DNA from: Phycisphaera sp.
Lineage (GTDB): Bacteria; Planctomycetota; Phycisphaerae; Phycisphaerales; Zrk34
Direction of reading: 5' to 3'
DNA length: 58,370 nt
Assembly: GCA_016125285.1 (NCBI GenBank)
Contig: WGMA01000008.1
Coordinates: 1-58,370 of the forward strand
Shown: positions 33,658 to 43,487 of the stretch, piece after piece
Numbering within the stretch: the first letter of the stretch is position 1
Layout of the letters: every line of letters starts with the position of its first letter
Program-made: the position numbers and the translations under genes
The notes under the pieces: generated by a model
What the model was told of the DNA's origin: nothing
The model's database searches: none
Seen by the model: only the letters and a program-made list of their open reading frames with translations

Positions 33658-33670
33658 ATAAGGGGGCGAC

Positions 33671-36034
33671 GTGACCGCGCTGAACCGCATCCTTTTTCGC
33701 GACCTGTGGCACATGCGCAGCCAGGCGCTGGCGATCGCCGTGGTGATGGCGTGCGGCGTGGCCACCTACGTCATGTCGCTCTCGACGCTCGAGTCGCTGC
33801 AACAGACGCGACGCACCTATTACGAGCGATACCGATTCGCCGACGTGTTCACGTCCCTGAAGCGCGCCCCCAACGCGCTCGCCCCACGCCTCGCGCAGAT
33901 CCCCGGCGTCGGGCAGGTGCAGACGCGCATCGTTGTCGACGTGACGCTCGACGTTGCCGGCCTCAGCGAGCCGGCCGTCGGTCGCATCATCTCGCTGCCC
34001 CACCACGGCGAACCGACGCTCAACCGCCTGCACCTGCGGCGCGGCCGACAGATCGACCCGACCCGCCGCGGCGAGGTGCTTGTCAGCGAGGCCTTCGCCG
34101 ACGCCCACAAGCTCGGCCCCGGCGACCACGTCGACGCCGTGATCAACGAGCGACTCCAACAGCTGAATATCGTCGGCGTCGTGCTCTCCCCCGAATACAT
34201 CTTCCAGATCCGCGGCGGCGAGGTGCTGCCCGACGACAAACGCTTCGGCGTGTTCTGGATGAGCTACGACCAGCTCGCCCCCGCCTATGACCTCGACGGC
34301 GCATTCAACAACGTTACCCTCCGCCTCATGGCCGGCGCGTCGCAGCCCGAGGTCATCCGACAACTCGACAACCTCACGCGCCCCTACGGCGGCGTCGGCG
34401 CCTACGGGCGTAACGACCAGGTCTCCCACCGCTACCTCTCCGACGAGATCAAGCAGCTGCACAACATGGGCGTCATCGCGCCGGCGATCTTCCTCGGCGT
34501 CGCCGCGTTCCTGCTCAACGTCGTGCTCGGCCGCATCATCCAGACCCAGCGTGAGCAGATCGCGGCGATCAAGGCGTTCGGCTACACCCACGTCGAGGTC
34601 GGTGTCCACTACCTCAAGCTCGCGCTGATGATCGCCGGCGTCGGGCTCGTGCTCGGCGTGATCGTCGGCGTGTGGATGGGCCACAATCTCGCCGAGCTGT
34701 ACACCCAGTACTACCGCTTCCCCGTGCTCCAGTACCGGCTGAACCCCGGACTGATCGCGTCGGTGACGCTGATCGCCACGGCCGCCGCTGCGGTCGGTGC
34801 GCTCGGGTCCGTGTGGCGCGCCGCCTTCCTGCCGCCCGCGGAAGCGATGCGCCCCGAGCCCCCGTCCGGCTACCACGCGACGATCGTCGAGCGGCTCGGC
34901 CTGCAGCGCTACGTCTCGGCGCCCGCACGCATGGTCATGCGTCAGATCGAGCGACGCCCCTGGAAGGCGGCGCTGTCCAGCCTCGGCATCGCCATGGCCG
35001 TCGCGGTGCTCGTGCTCGGCAACTTCTCCGTCGACGCGCTGGACTACCTCATGGCGTTCCAGTTCGACACCGCCCAGCGGCAGGACATGACCGTCACCTT
35101 CGTCGAGCCGACCACGGGCGACGCGGTCTACGGCGTTGGCCATCTGCCGGGTGTGCGACACGTCGAGCCGTTCCGCGCGGTGCCCGTGCGCCTCCGCGCC
35201 GGACACTACGACCGCCGCGTGTCGATCATGGGCCTGGTCCGGTCGCCCGACCTGTTCCGCCTGCTCGACACGCACGAACGTGTCATCGAACTGCCGCCCG
35301 AGGGCCTGGTCGTGTCCCGCAAGCTCGCGGACCTGCTGCACGTGACGCCCGGCCAGCTCGTCACCGTCGAGGTCATGGAGGGCCAGCGCCCCGTACGACG
35401 CGTCCCCGTGGCGGCGCTGCTGGAGGACTTCTCCGGCACCAACGCCTACATGCGGATCGACGCGCTGCAGGCGTTCATGCACGAGGGCCCCACCGTCAGC
35501 GGCGCGTTCATCACCACCGACGCCAACCGCAACGACACGCTCTATCGCACGCTCAAGCGCACGCCGCGCGTCGCCGGCGTGACCGTCAAACACGCCGCCC
35601 TCGAGAGCTTCCGTAACACGATCGCGCAGAACATGCTGCAGATGCAGTTCTTCAACATGCTGTTCGCCTGCGTCATCGCGATCGGCGTCGTGTACAACAC
35701 CGCCCGCGTGTCGCTGTCGGAGCGCTCGCGTGAGCTGGCCACCCTGCGGGTGCTGGGCTTTACCCGGGCCGAGATTTCGTCGATCCTGCTGGGGGAATTG
35801 GCGATCGTCACGGCCGTCGCGATCCCCGTCGGGCTGGTCATCGGTTACGGGCTCGCGGCGTTGCTGGCGATAGGGCTCGACACGGAGATGTACCGCATCC
35901 CGCTGATCATCGATCGATCGACCTACGGGTTCGCGGCCACGACGGTAATCGTCGCGTCGGTGATCAGCGGGCTGATCGTCCGCCGCCGACTCGACCGGCT
36001 GGACCTGATCGCGGCGTTGAAGTCGCGGGAGTAG
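33671..36034 (+). CDS. ABC transporter permease with two FtsX domains
   Basis: A 787-residue inner-membrane protein. An N-terminal TM helix (about 16-37), a periplasmic domain and three TM helices near 275-400 (first FtsX core) are followed by a repeat of that plan: TM helix near 435-455, periplasmic domain, three TM helices near 650-780 (second core, with ELATLRVLGFTRAEISSILLGE). This doubled layout fits one-chain FtsX permeases of the LolC/MacB superfamily. A GTG at 33671 is used, after AAGGGGG. It lies between the ATPase gene and the membrane-fusion-protein gene (4 bp gap). Confidence 0.92.
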   Translation: MTALNRILFRDLWHMRSQALAIAVVMACGVATYVMSLSTLESLQQTRRTYYERYRFADVFTSLKRAPNALAPRLAQIPGVGQVQTRIVVDVTLDVAGLSEPAVGRIISLPHHGEPTLNRLHLRRGRQIDPTRRGEVLVSEAFADAHKLGPGDHVDAVINERLQQLNIVGVVLSPEYIFQIRGGEVLPDDKRFGVFWMSYDQLAPAYDLDGAFNNVTLRLMAGASQPEVIRQLDNLTRPYGGVGAYGRNDQVSHRYLSDEIKQLHNMGVIAPAIFLGVAAFLLNVVLGRIIQTQREQIAAIKAFGYTHVEVGVHYLKLALMIAGVGLVLGVIVGVWMGHNLAELYTQYYRFPVLQYRLNPGLIASVTLIATAAAAVGALGSVWRAAFLPPAEAMRPEPPSGYHATIVERLGLQRYVSAPARMVMRQIERRPWKAALSSLGIAMAVAVLVLGNFSVDALDYLMAFQFDTAQRQDMTVTFVEPTTGDAVYGVGHLPGVRHVEPFRAVPVRLRAGHYDRRVSIMGLVRSPDLFRLLDTHERVIELPPEGLVVSRKLADLLHVTPGQLVTVEVMEGQRPVRRVPVAALLEDFSGTNAYMRIDALQAFMHEGPTVSGAFITTDANRNDTLYRTLKRTPRVAGVTVKHAALESFRNTIAQNMLQMQFFNMLFACVIAIGVVYNTARVSLSERSRELATLRVLGFTRAEISSILLGELAIVTAVAIPVGLVIGYGLAALLAIGLDTEMYRIPLIIDRSTYGFAATTVIVASVISGLIVRRRLDRLDLIAALKSRE

Positions 36035-36038
36035 CGGA

Positions 36039-37235
36039 GTGCAGAAGACGACACGCAGGATCTCGATGGGGGTGGTTGCCGCGGCGGCCGTCGCGTTGCT
36101 GGCGTACGCGTTCATGCCGCAGCCGGTGCTGATCGACATGGCGACCGTGCAGCGGCGCGACGTCCGCGTGACCGTCGATGAAGACGGGCGCACACGCATC
36201 AAGGAACGCTACCTGATCTCGGCGCCGCTCAGCGGGCGGCTCATGCGCATCCAGCTCGACCCCGGCGACAACGTGCACGGGCAGCAGACGCTGCTGGCGG
36301 CGATCGAGCCACGCGACCCCGAGCTGCTCGACCCGCGCGCCGGCGCCGAGGCCGCGGCGCGAGTCAACGCGGCGAAGGCGACGCTCGATCAGGCCGAGCC
36401 GGAGGTCGAGCGCGCCGAGGCGTTGCTCGACCAGGCGAAACGCGACCACGAGCGTCTGGAAAAGCTGCGTGCGTCCGGTTCGTCGAATCAGCGCGAGGTC
36501 GACGACGCCGCGACGCTCGTCCGCGTGCGCCAGCAGGAGGCGACCGCCGCGTCGTTCGCCCGACAGGTGGCGAAGTTCCAGCTCGATCTCGCCGAAGCCG
36601 CGCAGCTGCGGACGAAGCCCGGCGGCGGTGACGGCGAACATCGCTTCGAGATCCGCGCGCCGTGCGACGGCCGGGTGCTGCGCGTGTTTCAGGAGTCCGA
36701 GGGCGTCGTCGCGCCGGGCACGCCGCTGCTGGAGTTCGGCGACCCACAGAACCTCGAGGCGGTGATCGATGTGCTGTCGGTTGACGCGGTGAAGATCCGG
36801 CCCGGCAATCCCGTCGTCGTCGAGCAATGGGGCGGACCGCACCCGCTGCAGGGCGTCGTCCGCACGGTCGAGCCCGCCGCCTTCACCAAGGTCTCGTCGC
36901 TCGGCGTCGAAGAGCAACGTGTCAACATCATCATCGACTTCGTCGACCCGCCCGCCGATCGCCCCGGCCTCGGCGACGGCTACCACATCGACGCACGCAT
37001 CGTGATCGACCAGCGCCCCAACGTGCTGACGGTCCCCGTCAGCGCCCTGTTCCGTGACGGCGACAGGTGGGCGGTGTTCGCGGTGGTCGACGGCCGGGCG
37101 GCGCTGCGCGACGTCGAGATCGGCGCTCGGACCGCCGACATCGCCGAGGTCACGAGCGGCGTCAACGAAGGCGACGTCGTGATCGCGCACCCGTCGGACC
37201 AGGTCGCCGAGGGCGTGCGTGTCGAAAAGCGTTAA
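36039..37235 (+). CDS. HlyD/MacA-type membrane-fusion protein
   Basis: A 398-residue periplasmic adaptor anchored by an N-terminal TM helix (about 8-26). It has a split lipoyl domain (LISAPLSGRLMRIQLDPGDNV, then EIRAPCDGRVLRVFQESEGVVAPGTPLLEF), a helical hairpin between (about 105-190) and beta-barrel and membrane-proximal domains toward the end (VLTVPVSALFRDGDRWAVFAV). It should link the ABC permease to the outer membrane; no outer-membrane channel gene is adjacent. GTG start at 36039, four bases after the permease stop, with GGGAG upstream. Confidence 0.92.
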   Translation: MQKTTRRISMGVVAAAAVALLAYAFMPQPVLIDMATVQRRDVRVTVDEDGRTRIKERYLISAPLSGRLMRIQLDPGDNVHGQQTLLAAIEPRDPELLDPRAGAEAAARVNAAKATLDQAEPEVERAEALLDQAKRDHERLEKLRASGSSNQREVDDAATLVRVRQQEATAASFARQVAKFQLDLAEAAQLRTKPGGGDGEHRFEIRAPCDGRVLRVFQESEGVVAPGTPLLEFGDPQNLEAVIDVLSVDAVKIRPGNPVVVEQWGGPHPLQGVVRTVEPAAFTKVSSLGVEEQRVNIIIDFVDPPADRPGLGDGYHIDARIVIDQRPNVLTVPVSALFRDGDRWAVFAVVDGRAALRDVEIGARTADIAEVTSGVNEGDVVIAHPSDQVAEGVRVEKR

Positions 37236-37250
37236 TCAGATGAGGCCGCG

Positions 37251-38495
37251 TTACTTGGCCTGCACGCGCCAAAGGTGCTCGGCGGTGCGGATGAACAACG
37301 CCCCGTCGCCCACCGCGTAGCTCGCCAGCGCCCGCTCGTTCAGGTCGTTTCGCGCCAGCACCTTGAACGTCTTGCCGGGCTCGATCACCACCGCCTCGCC
37401 CGACTCGCTGAGGAAGTAGATGTGGCCGTCGGCGAAGAGCGGCGACGCAGAGTAGTTGCCGCCCAGCCGCTCTGTCCAGTGCACGTCGCCCGTCTTGGCG
37501 TCCATGCACGTGGCGATGCCGCCGTCGGCCACCATGTACAGCTCGTCACCGACCAGCAGCAGCGACGGCGTGTGCGGCACACCCTTCGTCGCCTTCCATG
37601 CCACGTGGCTGTTGGTCACGTCGCCCTTGCCGTCCGGCCGGATCGCAAGGAGCTGCGGACGATCGAACCCCGTGCAGACGTACACCAGCCCGTGCCCGTA
37701 GATCGGCCGCGGCACGACCGAGTACCCGCCGGGGTAGTCGACGCGCCAGATCGCCTTGCCCGTGTCCGGGTCGTAAGCGAACACCGCGTCGCTGCCCGGC
37801 AGCACGACCTGCGTCTTGCCGCCGACCTCGATCACCAGCGGCGTGCAGAACGAGAATGCCCGCTTCGGCGACGTGTCGCGCTTCGTGCGCCACACCTCCT
37901 TGCCGGTGTTCTTGTTCAGCGCGAGGACGAAAGGATCCTTCGCCGCGTCGCAGCTGAAGATCAGCTTGTCACCGACCAGCGCCGGCGAGCCGCCGTTGCC
38001 GTGCACCGGCGCGTAGCGGAACGAGTCGTTCGTCCAGATGACCTTGCCTTCGAGGTCGAGGCACGCCGAGCCCTGATGCCCGAAGTGCGCGTAGATGCGT
38101 CCGTTCGCGACGATCGGCGTCGGGCTGGCGTGCGAGTTCTTCTTGTGGATCTTCGGCGCGTCGCCGCCCTCTCGGAATACCTCCGTCTGCCACACCGGCT
38201 CGCCCGTCTTCACATAGAGACACACGACGTCGAGGCTGTACCCGCCGTCGTCGTGCGACACCGCCGTCGTCAGATAGATCCGCTCCGCCAGAATCACCGG
38301 CGACGACCAGCCCTGGCCGGGGATCGCCTGCTTCCACACGATGTTCTCGGTCGGGCTCCACTTGAGCGGCAACCCCTTCGCCGCGTCGGCGTGCCCGTCG
38401 GCGTTGGGCCCGCGGAACTGCGTCCACTCCGCGCCGCTCGCCGCGCCCGACACGATCATCACCGCTACGCTCGTCACCCATATCAGTCGCGTCAT
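37251..38495 (-). CDS. Secreted PQQ-like beta-propeller protein
   Basis: A 414-residue exported protein with a signal peptide (about 1-22) and a propeller of PQQ-type blades (WTQFRGPNADGHA at the start, then repeated units like AYDPDTGKAIWRVDYPGG, CMDAKTGDVHWTERLGG). This WxQFRGPxxDG family is very common in planctomycetes and usually lacks proven PQQ binding; it may be a scaffold rather than a dehydrogenase. The ATG at 38495 is preferred because GAGGGTG lies just upstream; an ATG at 38510 would add five residues. It ends 15 bp from the convergent fusion-protein gene. Confidence 0.9.
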   Translation of the reverse strand: MTRLIWVTSVAVMIVSGAASGAEWTQFRGPNADGHADAAKGLPLKWSPTENIVWKQAIPGQGWSSPVILAERIYLTTAVSHDDGGYSLDVVCLYVKTGEPVWQTEVFREGGDAPKIHKKNSHASPTPIVANGRIYAHFGHQGSACLDLEGKVIWTNDSFRYAPVHGNGGSPALVGDKLIFSCDAAKDPFVLALNKNTGKEVWRTKRDTSPKRAFSFCTPLVIEVGGKTQVVLPGSDAVFAYDPDTGKAIWRVDYPGGYSVVPRPIYGHGLVYVCTGFDRPQLLAIRPDGKGDVTNSHVAWKATKGVPHTPSLLLVGDELYMVADGGIATCMDAKTGDVHWTERLGGNYSASPLFADGHIYFLSESGEAVVIEPGKTFKVLARNDLNERALASYAVGDGALFIRTAEHLWRVQAK

Positions 38496-38639
38496 GTGTT
38501 GCACCCTCATCTGCGATTCACGTGCCCACCCCGCCGTCGCGCGACGGCCGGGCGGCTCCTCGACCGGCGATTCTAGCAGGCCCGACGCGATCGGGCGGCG
38601 CTGGCCGCACCTGGCGACCGTGCACCCCGCGGATACAGC

Positions 38640-38645
38640 TATAAT
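38640..38645 (+). promoter_or_regulatory. -10 box TATAAT for the methyltransferase gene
   Basis: A perfect TATAAT 32 bp before the GTG at 38678; start of transcription near 38652. GAGGT at 38668-38672 is the ribosome site. No strong -35. Confidence 0.5.
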
Positions 38646-38677
38646 CGACCCTTCACCGGTCATGATCGAGGTACGCT

Positions 38678-39829
38678 GTGTCCACTCCCGCCGCACGATT
38701 CGAGGCATTCGCACAGACCGCCGAGCACCACGCCGCGGAACTGCACGGCGTCGATCTACGCGGCGCCAATCCGCTCCGACTGATCGACAACATCCTCACG
38801 CGTGAGTCACAGGCGGACCCGGGCGACGACCTGATGTCGGTCGCGTTGTGCTACGGGATATGGATCGGCGAGTTGGCCGTGCGGGAGCTCGGCGCGGAAT
38901 GGGTGGCGTTGGAGGAACCCGTCGCGCCGCGACTGCGGATCGGCGACACGATCGTCAGCCCAATCGATGCGATCGAACGACGCCTGAAAGACCCGAACGC
39001 CCCGGCGATCGAGGCCGCCTACCAGACGATGCGCGATCTCGCAGCCCGAGTCACCAGCGACGACACATCAACGCTTCGGCGCAACCGCGCCGCGTGGGAC
39101 GACATGGCCGACGACAGACGCTTCGCGAAGCCGGCCTACGGAGCGATCGACAGCGATTCCGCGTTGGATACGCTCGACACGTGGGTTCACAAGGAAGCCA
39201 TCGCCGGGCAGCGTGTGCTCTGCCTCGGCGCGGGTGGCGGCACCCACGGCCCGTTGTTCGCCGCGGCCGGGGCGTCCGTCACCGTCGTTGACCTCAGCGA
39301 CCGTCAACTCGAACACGACCGCCGATACGCCGATGAACACGGGGTCGACATCACCGCCGTCCAATCCTCGATCGACGACCTGCAGGCGCTCGGCGACGCG
39401 TCGTTCGACATCGTCATTCAGCCCGTTTGCACCTGCTACGTGCGCGACCTGGCCGCGGTGTATCACCACGTCGCGCGGGTGCTCCAGCCGGGCGGGCTGT
39501 ACCTCTCGCAGCACAAGCACCCGGCGAGCATGCAGGCGGACGCGTCACCGATCAGCTCCGCCGACACCGACACGTACCGCGTCGCGCGTGCTTACGTCGA
39601 AGGCGTCGCCCTGCCCGACGCGCCCGGCGCGGCGCACCGCGAGGCGGGCACGGTCGAGTACCTGCACACGCTGGAGGCGCTGCTGGGTGGGCTTTGCCGC
39701 GCGGGGTTCGTGATCGAAGACGTGACCGAGCCGGTGCGCGCCGACGCGCTGGCGCCACCCGGCGATCCGGCGCATCGCGCCGTGTATCTGCCGCCCTACC
39801 TGAAGATCAAGGCGCGACGCCGCGCGTGA
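38678..39829 (+). CDS. SAM-dependent methyltransferase with an extra N-terminal domain
   Basis: A 383-residue cytoplasmic protein. The C-terminal part from about residue 140 is a class I methyltransferase (SAM loop VLCLGAGGGTHG near 180, acidic VVDLS, and RVLQPGGLYLSQHKHP). The first 135 or so residues form a separate mixed domain that I do not recognise (LIDNILTRESQADPGDD, ELAVRELGAEWVALEEPVAPRL). The substrate is unknown. The GTG at 38678 has GAGGT five bases upstream. It ends four bases from the convergent DUF1592 gene. Confidence 0.85.
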   Translation: MSTPAARFEAFAQTAEHHAAELHGVDLRGANPLRLIDNILTRESQADPGDDLMSVALCYGIWIGELAVRELGAEWVALEEPVAPRLRIGDTIVSPIDAIERRLKDPNAPAIEAAYQTMRDLAARVTSDDTSTLRRNRAAWDDMADDRRFAKPAYGAIDSDSALDTLDTWVHKEAIAGQRVLCLGAGGGTHGPLFAAAGASVTVVDLSDRQLEHDRRYADEHGVDITAVQSSIDDLQALGDASFDIVIQPVCTCYVRDLAAVYHHVARVLQPGGLYLSQHKHPASMQADASPISSADTDTYRVARAYVEGVALPDAPGAAHREAGTVEYLHTLEALLGGLCRAGFVIEDVTEPVRADALAPPGDPAHRAVYLPPYLKIKARRRA

Positions 39830-39833
39830 TGCG

Positions 39834-41762
39834 TCAGCTGTCGGGATTACGCCGGTACCGGAACGGCGTGCTGATCACGATCGCCTCGACCATCGCCGAG
39901 AAGCGGTACTCGTTGTGCTGAAGCATCAGCACGGCGTTGCGGATCGCGCACTCGTCGGACCAGGTGATGCCGCGGCCCATCGCGTAGATCAGCATGCGCT
40001 CGGCGAGCGTGCGGGCGATGCCGTCCTTGCGCTCGAGCAGGATCGCCTTGAGCTCGACGGGTCCGACGAACTTGCGTCCGCCCGGCAGCTCGCCCGACGC
40101 GTCGATCTTGTGCCCCTCGCGCTCGTCCTGCCACCGCCCCACCGCGTCGAAGTTCTGCAGGCTGAAGCCGAGCGGATCGATCCGCGCGTGGCACGAGGCG
40201 CACTCCGGGTCGCGGCGGTGCTCCTCGAGCATCTGCCGGAGCGTCAGCGTCTTGCCAGGCAGTCTTGAGTCCTCCAGCGGCGGCACGTCGGGCGGCGGCG
40301 GTGGCGGCGGGTCGCCGAGGATCACGCCCGCGACGTAGTTGCCGCGTCGCGGGATGTTCGTGCGCTGCGGGTCGGAGGTGAGCGTGAGGATCGCCGCGGA
40401 CGTCAGCACGCCGCCGCGCCGCCGATCCTTCAGCCTCACGCGTCGCATCTCGCTGCCCGTGACGCCGTCGATGCCGTAGTGCTCGGCGAGCGTCTGGTTG
40501 AGGAACGTGTAGTCGGCGTCGAGCAGCTCGGTGATCGGCCGATCGTTGCGGATGACCTCCGCGGCGAGCATCGTGACCTCGCGTGTCATCGCGTCGCGCA
40601 GCGCCTCGGTGAACTGCGGAAACGACCTGGCGTTGGGCTGATGGTCGTCGAGCGTGCGCAGCTGGAGCATCTGCCCGATGAAGTTCTCCGCGAGCGCGAC
40701 GCTGCGGGGATCGGCCAGCATCCGCTTCGCCTGCTCGCGCACCGCGTCCGGCTTCGACAGCTTGCCCGCCGCGGCCAGGTCGTACAGCGTCTGGTCCGGC
40801 GGCCCCGACCACAGGAAGAAACTCAGCCGCGCCGCGACGTCGTAGTCATCGACGAGATACGGCTCGCCGCCTTCCTGCTGCTGCTCGATGCGGAAAAGGA
40901 AGTGCGGCGAGATCAGCACGGCGGCGAGCATCGGACGGACCGCGTGGTCGAAGTCGAGTCCCTTCTCGCGAGCCTTGTCGAACAGGGTCATCAGGCGATC
41001 GACACGCTGCGGCTCGACGGGCCGACGGAACGCACGCGTGGCAAATCTCTCGACGATCTGCCGCGCCGCCTTGCCCCATGACATGCCGGGCTCGGGGTGG
41101 GCGACGTAGACCCGCTCGTACGCCGCGTCGCGCGAGGCGTCGCGTTTGCCCTTCTCGGGCACAATCTCGTCGAGCACGCCGTTGGCCGCGGTGTAGTACT
41201 GCTCGACGAGCACGGGCGACATCGTCAGCACGTCGCCGATGTTGTCGAACCCGTAACCGGTCTTGTCGGGCGGGAAGTCGTCGGCGGGACGGAGGTCGAG
41301 GCCGAACAGGTCGCTGACGCAGTTGTTGTACTCGTTGCGGTTGAGGCGCCGCGCGATCGGCTTGCCGGGGTCATTGAGCTTCGAGCAGTCCAGCGAGTCG
41401 AGTGTCTTGGTGACGAACTCCAGCATCTTCGCCCGCTCGTCGTCCTTCGGCTTGCTGCTGTCCTCCGGGGGCATCTTCTTCTCACGCAGCACGTTCACGA
41501 CCGTCAGCCACGTCTTGCGCCCCTCCATGATCAGCCGCGGGTTCTCGACCTCTTCGAGGTTGATGTTGCCCTTCTGCTTCTCGTCGTTGTGACAGCGGTA
41601 GCAGTAGCTGCGAAACATCGGTCGGATCATGCGATCCCACGACGGCAGTTCTTCGGCCTTGTCGTTCTTGTCGTCCTGGGCGAATGCGGAGCTGCCCCCG
41701 ACCGCGACCGCGCAGATCACGCCGATGACGCTCGCCCATAACACACAGCGATTCATCGCCAT
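39834..41762 (-). CDS. Secreted planctomycete cytochrome-type protein (PSCyt1/DUF1587/1595/1592/1588/1585)
   Basis: A 642-residue exported protein with a signal peptide ending near SSAFAQ|D. The first c-heme site is C54-Y-R-C-H58 (PSCyt1-like). Then come DUF1587-like (PIARRLNRNEYNNCVSDLFGLD), DUF1595/1592-like (AFRRPVEPQRVDRL, ARLSFFLWSGPPDQTL), DUF1588-like (DRRRGGVLTSAAILTLTSDPQRT) and DUF1585-like blocks. A second CXXCH lies at C521-A-S-C-H525. A poly-Pro stretch (DPPPPPPPDVPP) is typical. Function is unknown; the family is abundant in planctomycetes and is suspected to take part in glycan catabolism. Its partner DUF1552 gene lies immediately upstream, 68 bp away. The ATG at 41762 has GGAG upstream. 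Confidence 0.92.
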   Translation of the reverse strand: MAMNRCVLWASVIGVICAVAVGGSSAFAQDDKNDKAEELPSWDRMIRPMFRSYCYRCHNDEKQKGNINLEEVENPRLIMEGRKTWLTVVNVLREKKMPPEDSSKPKDDERAKMLEFVTKTLDSLDCSKLNDPGKPIARRLNRNEYNNCVSDLFGLDLRPADDFPPDKTGYGFDNIGDVLTMSPVLVEQYYTAANGVLDEIVPEKGKRDASRDAAYERVYVAHPEPGMSWGKAARQIVERFATRAFRRPVEPQRVDRLMTLFDKAREKGLDFDHAVRPMLAAVLISPHFLFRIEQQQEGGEPYLVDDYDVAARLSFFLWSGPPDQTLYDLAAAGKLSKPDAVREQAKRMLADPRSVALAENFIGQMLQLRTLDDHQPNARSFPQFTEALRDAMTREVTMLAAEVIRNDRPITELLDADYTFLNQTLAEHYGIDGVTGSEMRRVRLKDRRRGGVLTSAAILTLTSDPQRTNIPRRGNYVAGVILGDPPPPPPPDVPPLEDSRLPGKTLTLRQMLEEHRRDPECASCHARIDPLGFSLQNFDAVGRWQDEREGHKIDASGELPGGRKFVGPVELKAILLERKDGIARTLAERMLIYAMGRGITWSDECAIRNAVLMLQHNEYRFSAMVEAIVISTPFRYRRNPDS

Positions 41763-41830
41763 CGTCGCGTCACTCCGGGGATGGATTACGGAAGGTCTCT
41801 CTTCACCACGCCGCGTCGGGCCGCTCTGCG

Positions 41831-43243
41831 TCATGCCAACTGCGGCAGGCGGCCGCTGCTGTCGCCGAAGCTGTCGAGGCGGAGACCGACGCGGTCGAGC
41901 ATCTCGAGGTAGAGGTTGCAGATCGGCGTCTTCTTGATGAGGGCGATGTGCCGACCGCCCTTGATCGTGCCGCCGCCGCCACCGGCCAGCAGGACCGGCA
42001 GGTCGTCGTGGTTATGCTTGTTGCCGTCGCTGATGCCCGAGCCGTAGCAGATCGCCACGTTGTCCAGCAGCGTGCTCTCGCCCTCCCACGTGTTGGCCAT
42101 GCGTTGCAGCATCCGCGCGAACAGCTCCATGTGGTGGGTGTTGATGCGCGTCAGCGCCTCGTGGTTCTCGGGCTTGCCGCGGTGGTGCGACGTGGAGTGG
42201 TGCGAGCCGGGCGCCTCGATCTCGGGGTACGCCCGGCCGGACTTCTCGTACGAGAACATGAAGCTCGCGATGCGCGTCGTATCGGTCTGGAACGCGAGCG
42301 TCAGCACGTCGAGCATGAGGTTCACGTGCTCGGCGTACTCGCTGGGGATGCCGTGGCCGTCGGGCATGATCAGCTCGGGCAGATCGGAGTACCGCCCGCG
42401 CTCGGCTTCCTCGGCCAGACCTTCACGGTGATGCGAATGCTTGTCGCGCTCGGCGCGCTCGATGCGTCGCTCGATGTCGCGCACGCCGTCGAGATACTCT
42501 TCGAGCTTGCGTCGGTCGCCCGTGCCGAGCTCGCCGCGCAGGTCGCGGGCGTCTTCGCGCACGAGGTCCAGCACGCTGGTCTCGATCGTGTCGACCTTCT
42601 TCGTCGCGGCGTCGCCGGACTCGGCGGTCCAGTCCGGCCGCTGGGGCTTGCGGCCGCGGAACAGGCGGTCGAACAATTGCTTGGGGTTGAGCTCGAGGTC
42701 GACGGGCGTGGTCTTGCTCCGCCACGAGATGTGCGAAAGGTAGGTGCCGCTGTAACCGTGATCGCCGCGGTGGCCGGGGTCGATGCCGAGGGCGAGCGAA
42801 TCGATCGGCGTGTCGTTGCCGACCTGCTTCGCCGCGAGCTGGTCGACGGACACGCCGCCGACCTCCGGGATCTCCGACAGCTTGCACTTTTCCCCGACGA
42901 GGAACCCGCCCCCGGACGGCTCGTGGCCCGCGCCCTTGCCGATGCAGTGATCCGCCGCGAGGTCGGACAGCACCGTGATCTTGTCACGCACGGGTTCGAG
43001 CGACTTGAGGATGCGCGGCAGCTCGTAGCTGACGCCGGTATGCTTCGGCTTCCAGTTGGGCATGTGCACGCCGTTGGGCACATAGAAGAACGCCATGCGG
43101 ACCGGCGGCTTAGCCGCGGCCGCTGCGGCGCCGCCGGCGGCCATCGCCGTGCGCGGCGCCATCGCGTCCAGCCACGGCAGCGCGACCGCGGCCCCGGCTC
43201 CACGGAGGATCGTTCGTCGAGAGATCATCGGGGGTCGTGCCAT
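41831..43243 (-). CDS. Tat-exported DUF1552 protein
   Basis: A 470-residue protein with a twin-arginine signal (ISRRTILRGAGAAVALPWLD near residues 7-26). The body is DUF1552 (MAFFYVPNGVHMPNWKP, LAADHCIGKGAGHEPSGGGFL, and the C-terminal LLDNVAICYGSGISDGNKHNHDDLPVLLAGGGGG). Its fold resembles sulfatase/alkaline-phosphatase-like secreted proteins, but no activity is established. It is almost always found beside DUF1592-type genes, as here. The ATG at 43243 has GGAG eight bases upstream. Confidence 0.92.
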   Translation of the reverse strand: MARPPMISRRTILRGAGAAVALPWLDAMAPRTAMAAGGAAAAAAKPPVRMAFFYVPNGVHMPNWKPKHTGVSYELPRILKSLEPVRDKITVLSDLAADHCIGKGAGHEPSGGGFLVGEKCKLSEIPEVGGVSVDQLAAKQVGNDTPIDSLALGIDPGHRGDHGYSGTYLSHISWRSKTTPVDLELNPKQLFDRLFRGRKPQRPDWTAESGDAATKKVDTIETSVLDLVREDARDLRGELGTGDRRKLEEYLDGVRDIERRIERAERDKHSHHREGLAEEAERGRYSDLPELIMPDGHGIPSEYAEHVNLMLDVLTLAFQTDTTRIASFMFSYEKSGRAYPEIEAPGSHHSTSHHRGKPENHEALTRINTHHMELFARMLQRMANTWEGESTLLDNVAICYGSGISDGNKHNHDDLPVLLAGGGGGTIKGGRHIALIKKTPICNLYLEMLDRVGLRLDSFGDSSGRLPQLA

Positions 43244-43487
43244 GCGTGCCACTCCATCTCGGATTTTCCGTCACCCAACCACCGGGCGATACCGAAGTAC
43301 GCCCCGCTTCTCCCCGACGGCTTGTATAGATATTAGCACCGCGCCAGTCCAAAATCTCCGTTGAACGTCAACCAGATATGGGCTTAACCGACGCGCCGAA
43401 TGCAGTAAACTTCGCACACGGGCGTCTGACTTGCAACGCGGTGATCGCAACACCTGATCGCCGAAAGCTTTCCTGCAGGAGATTCTG

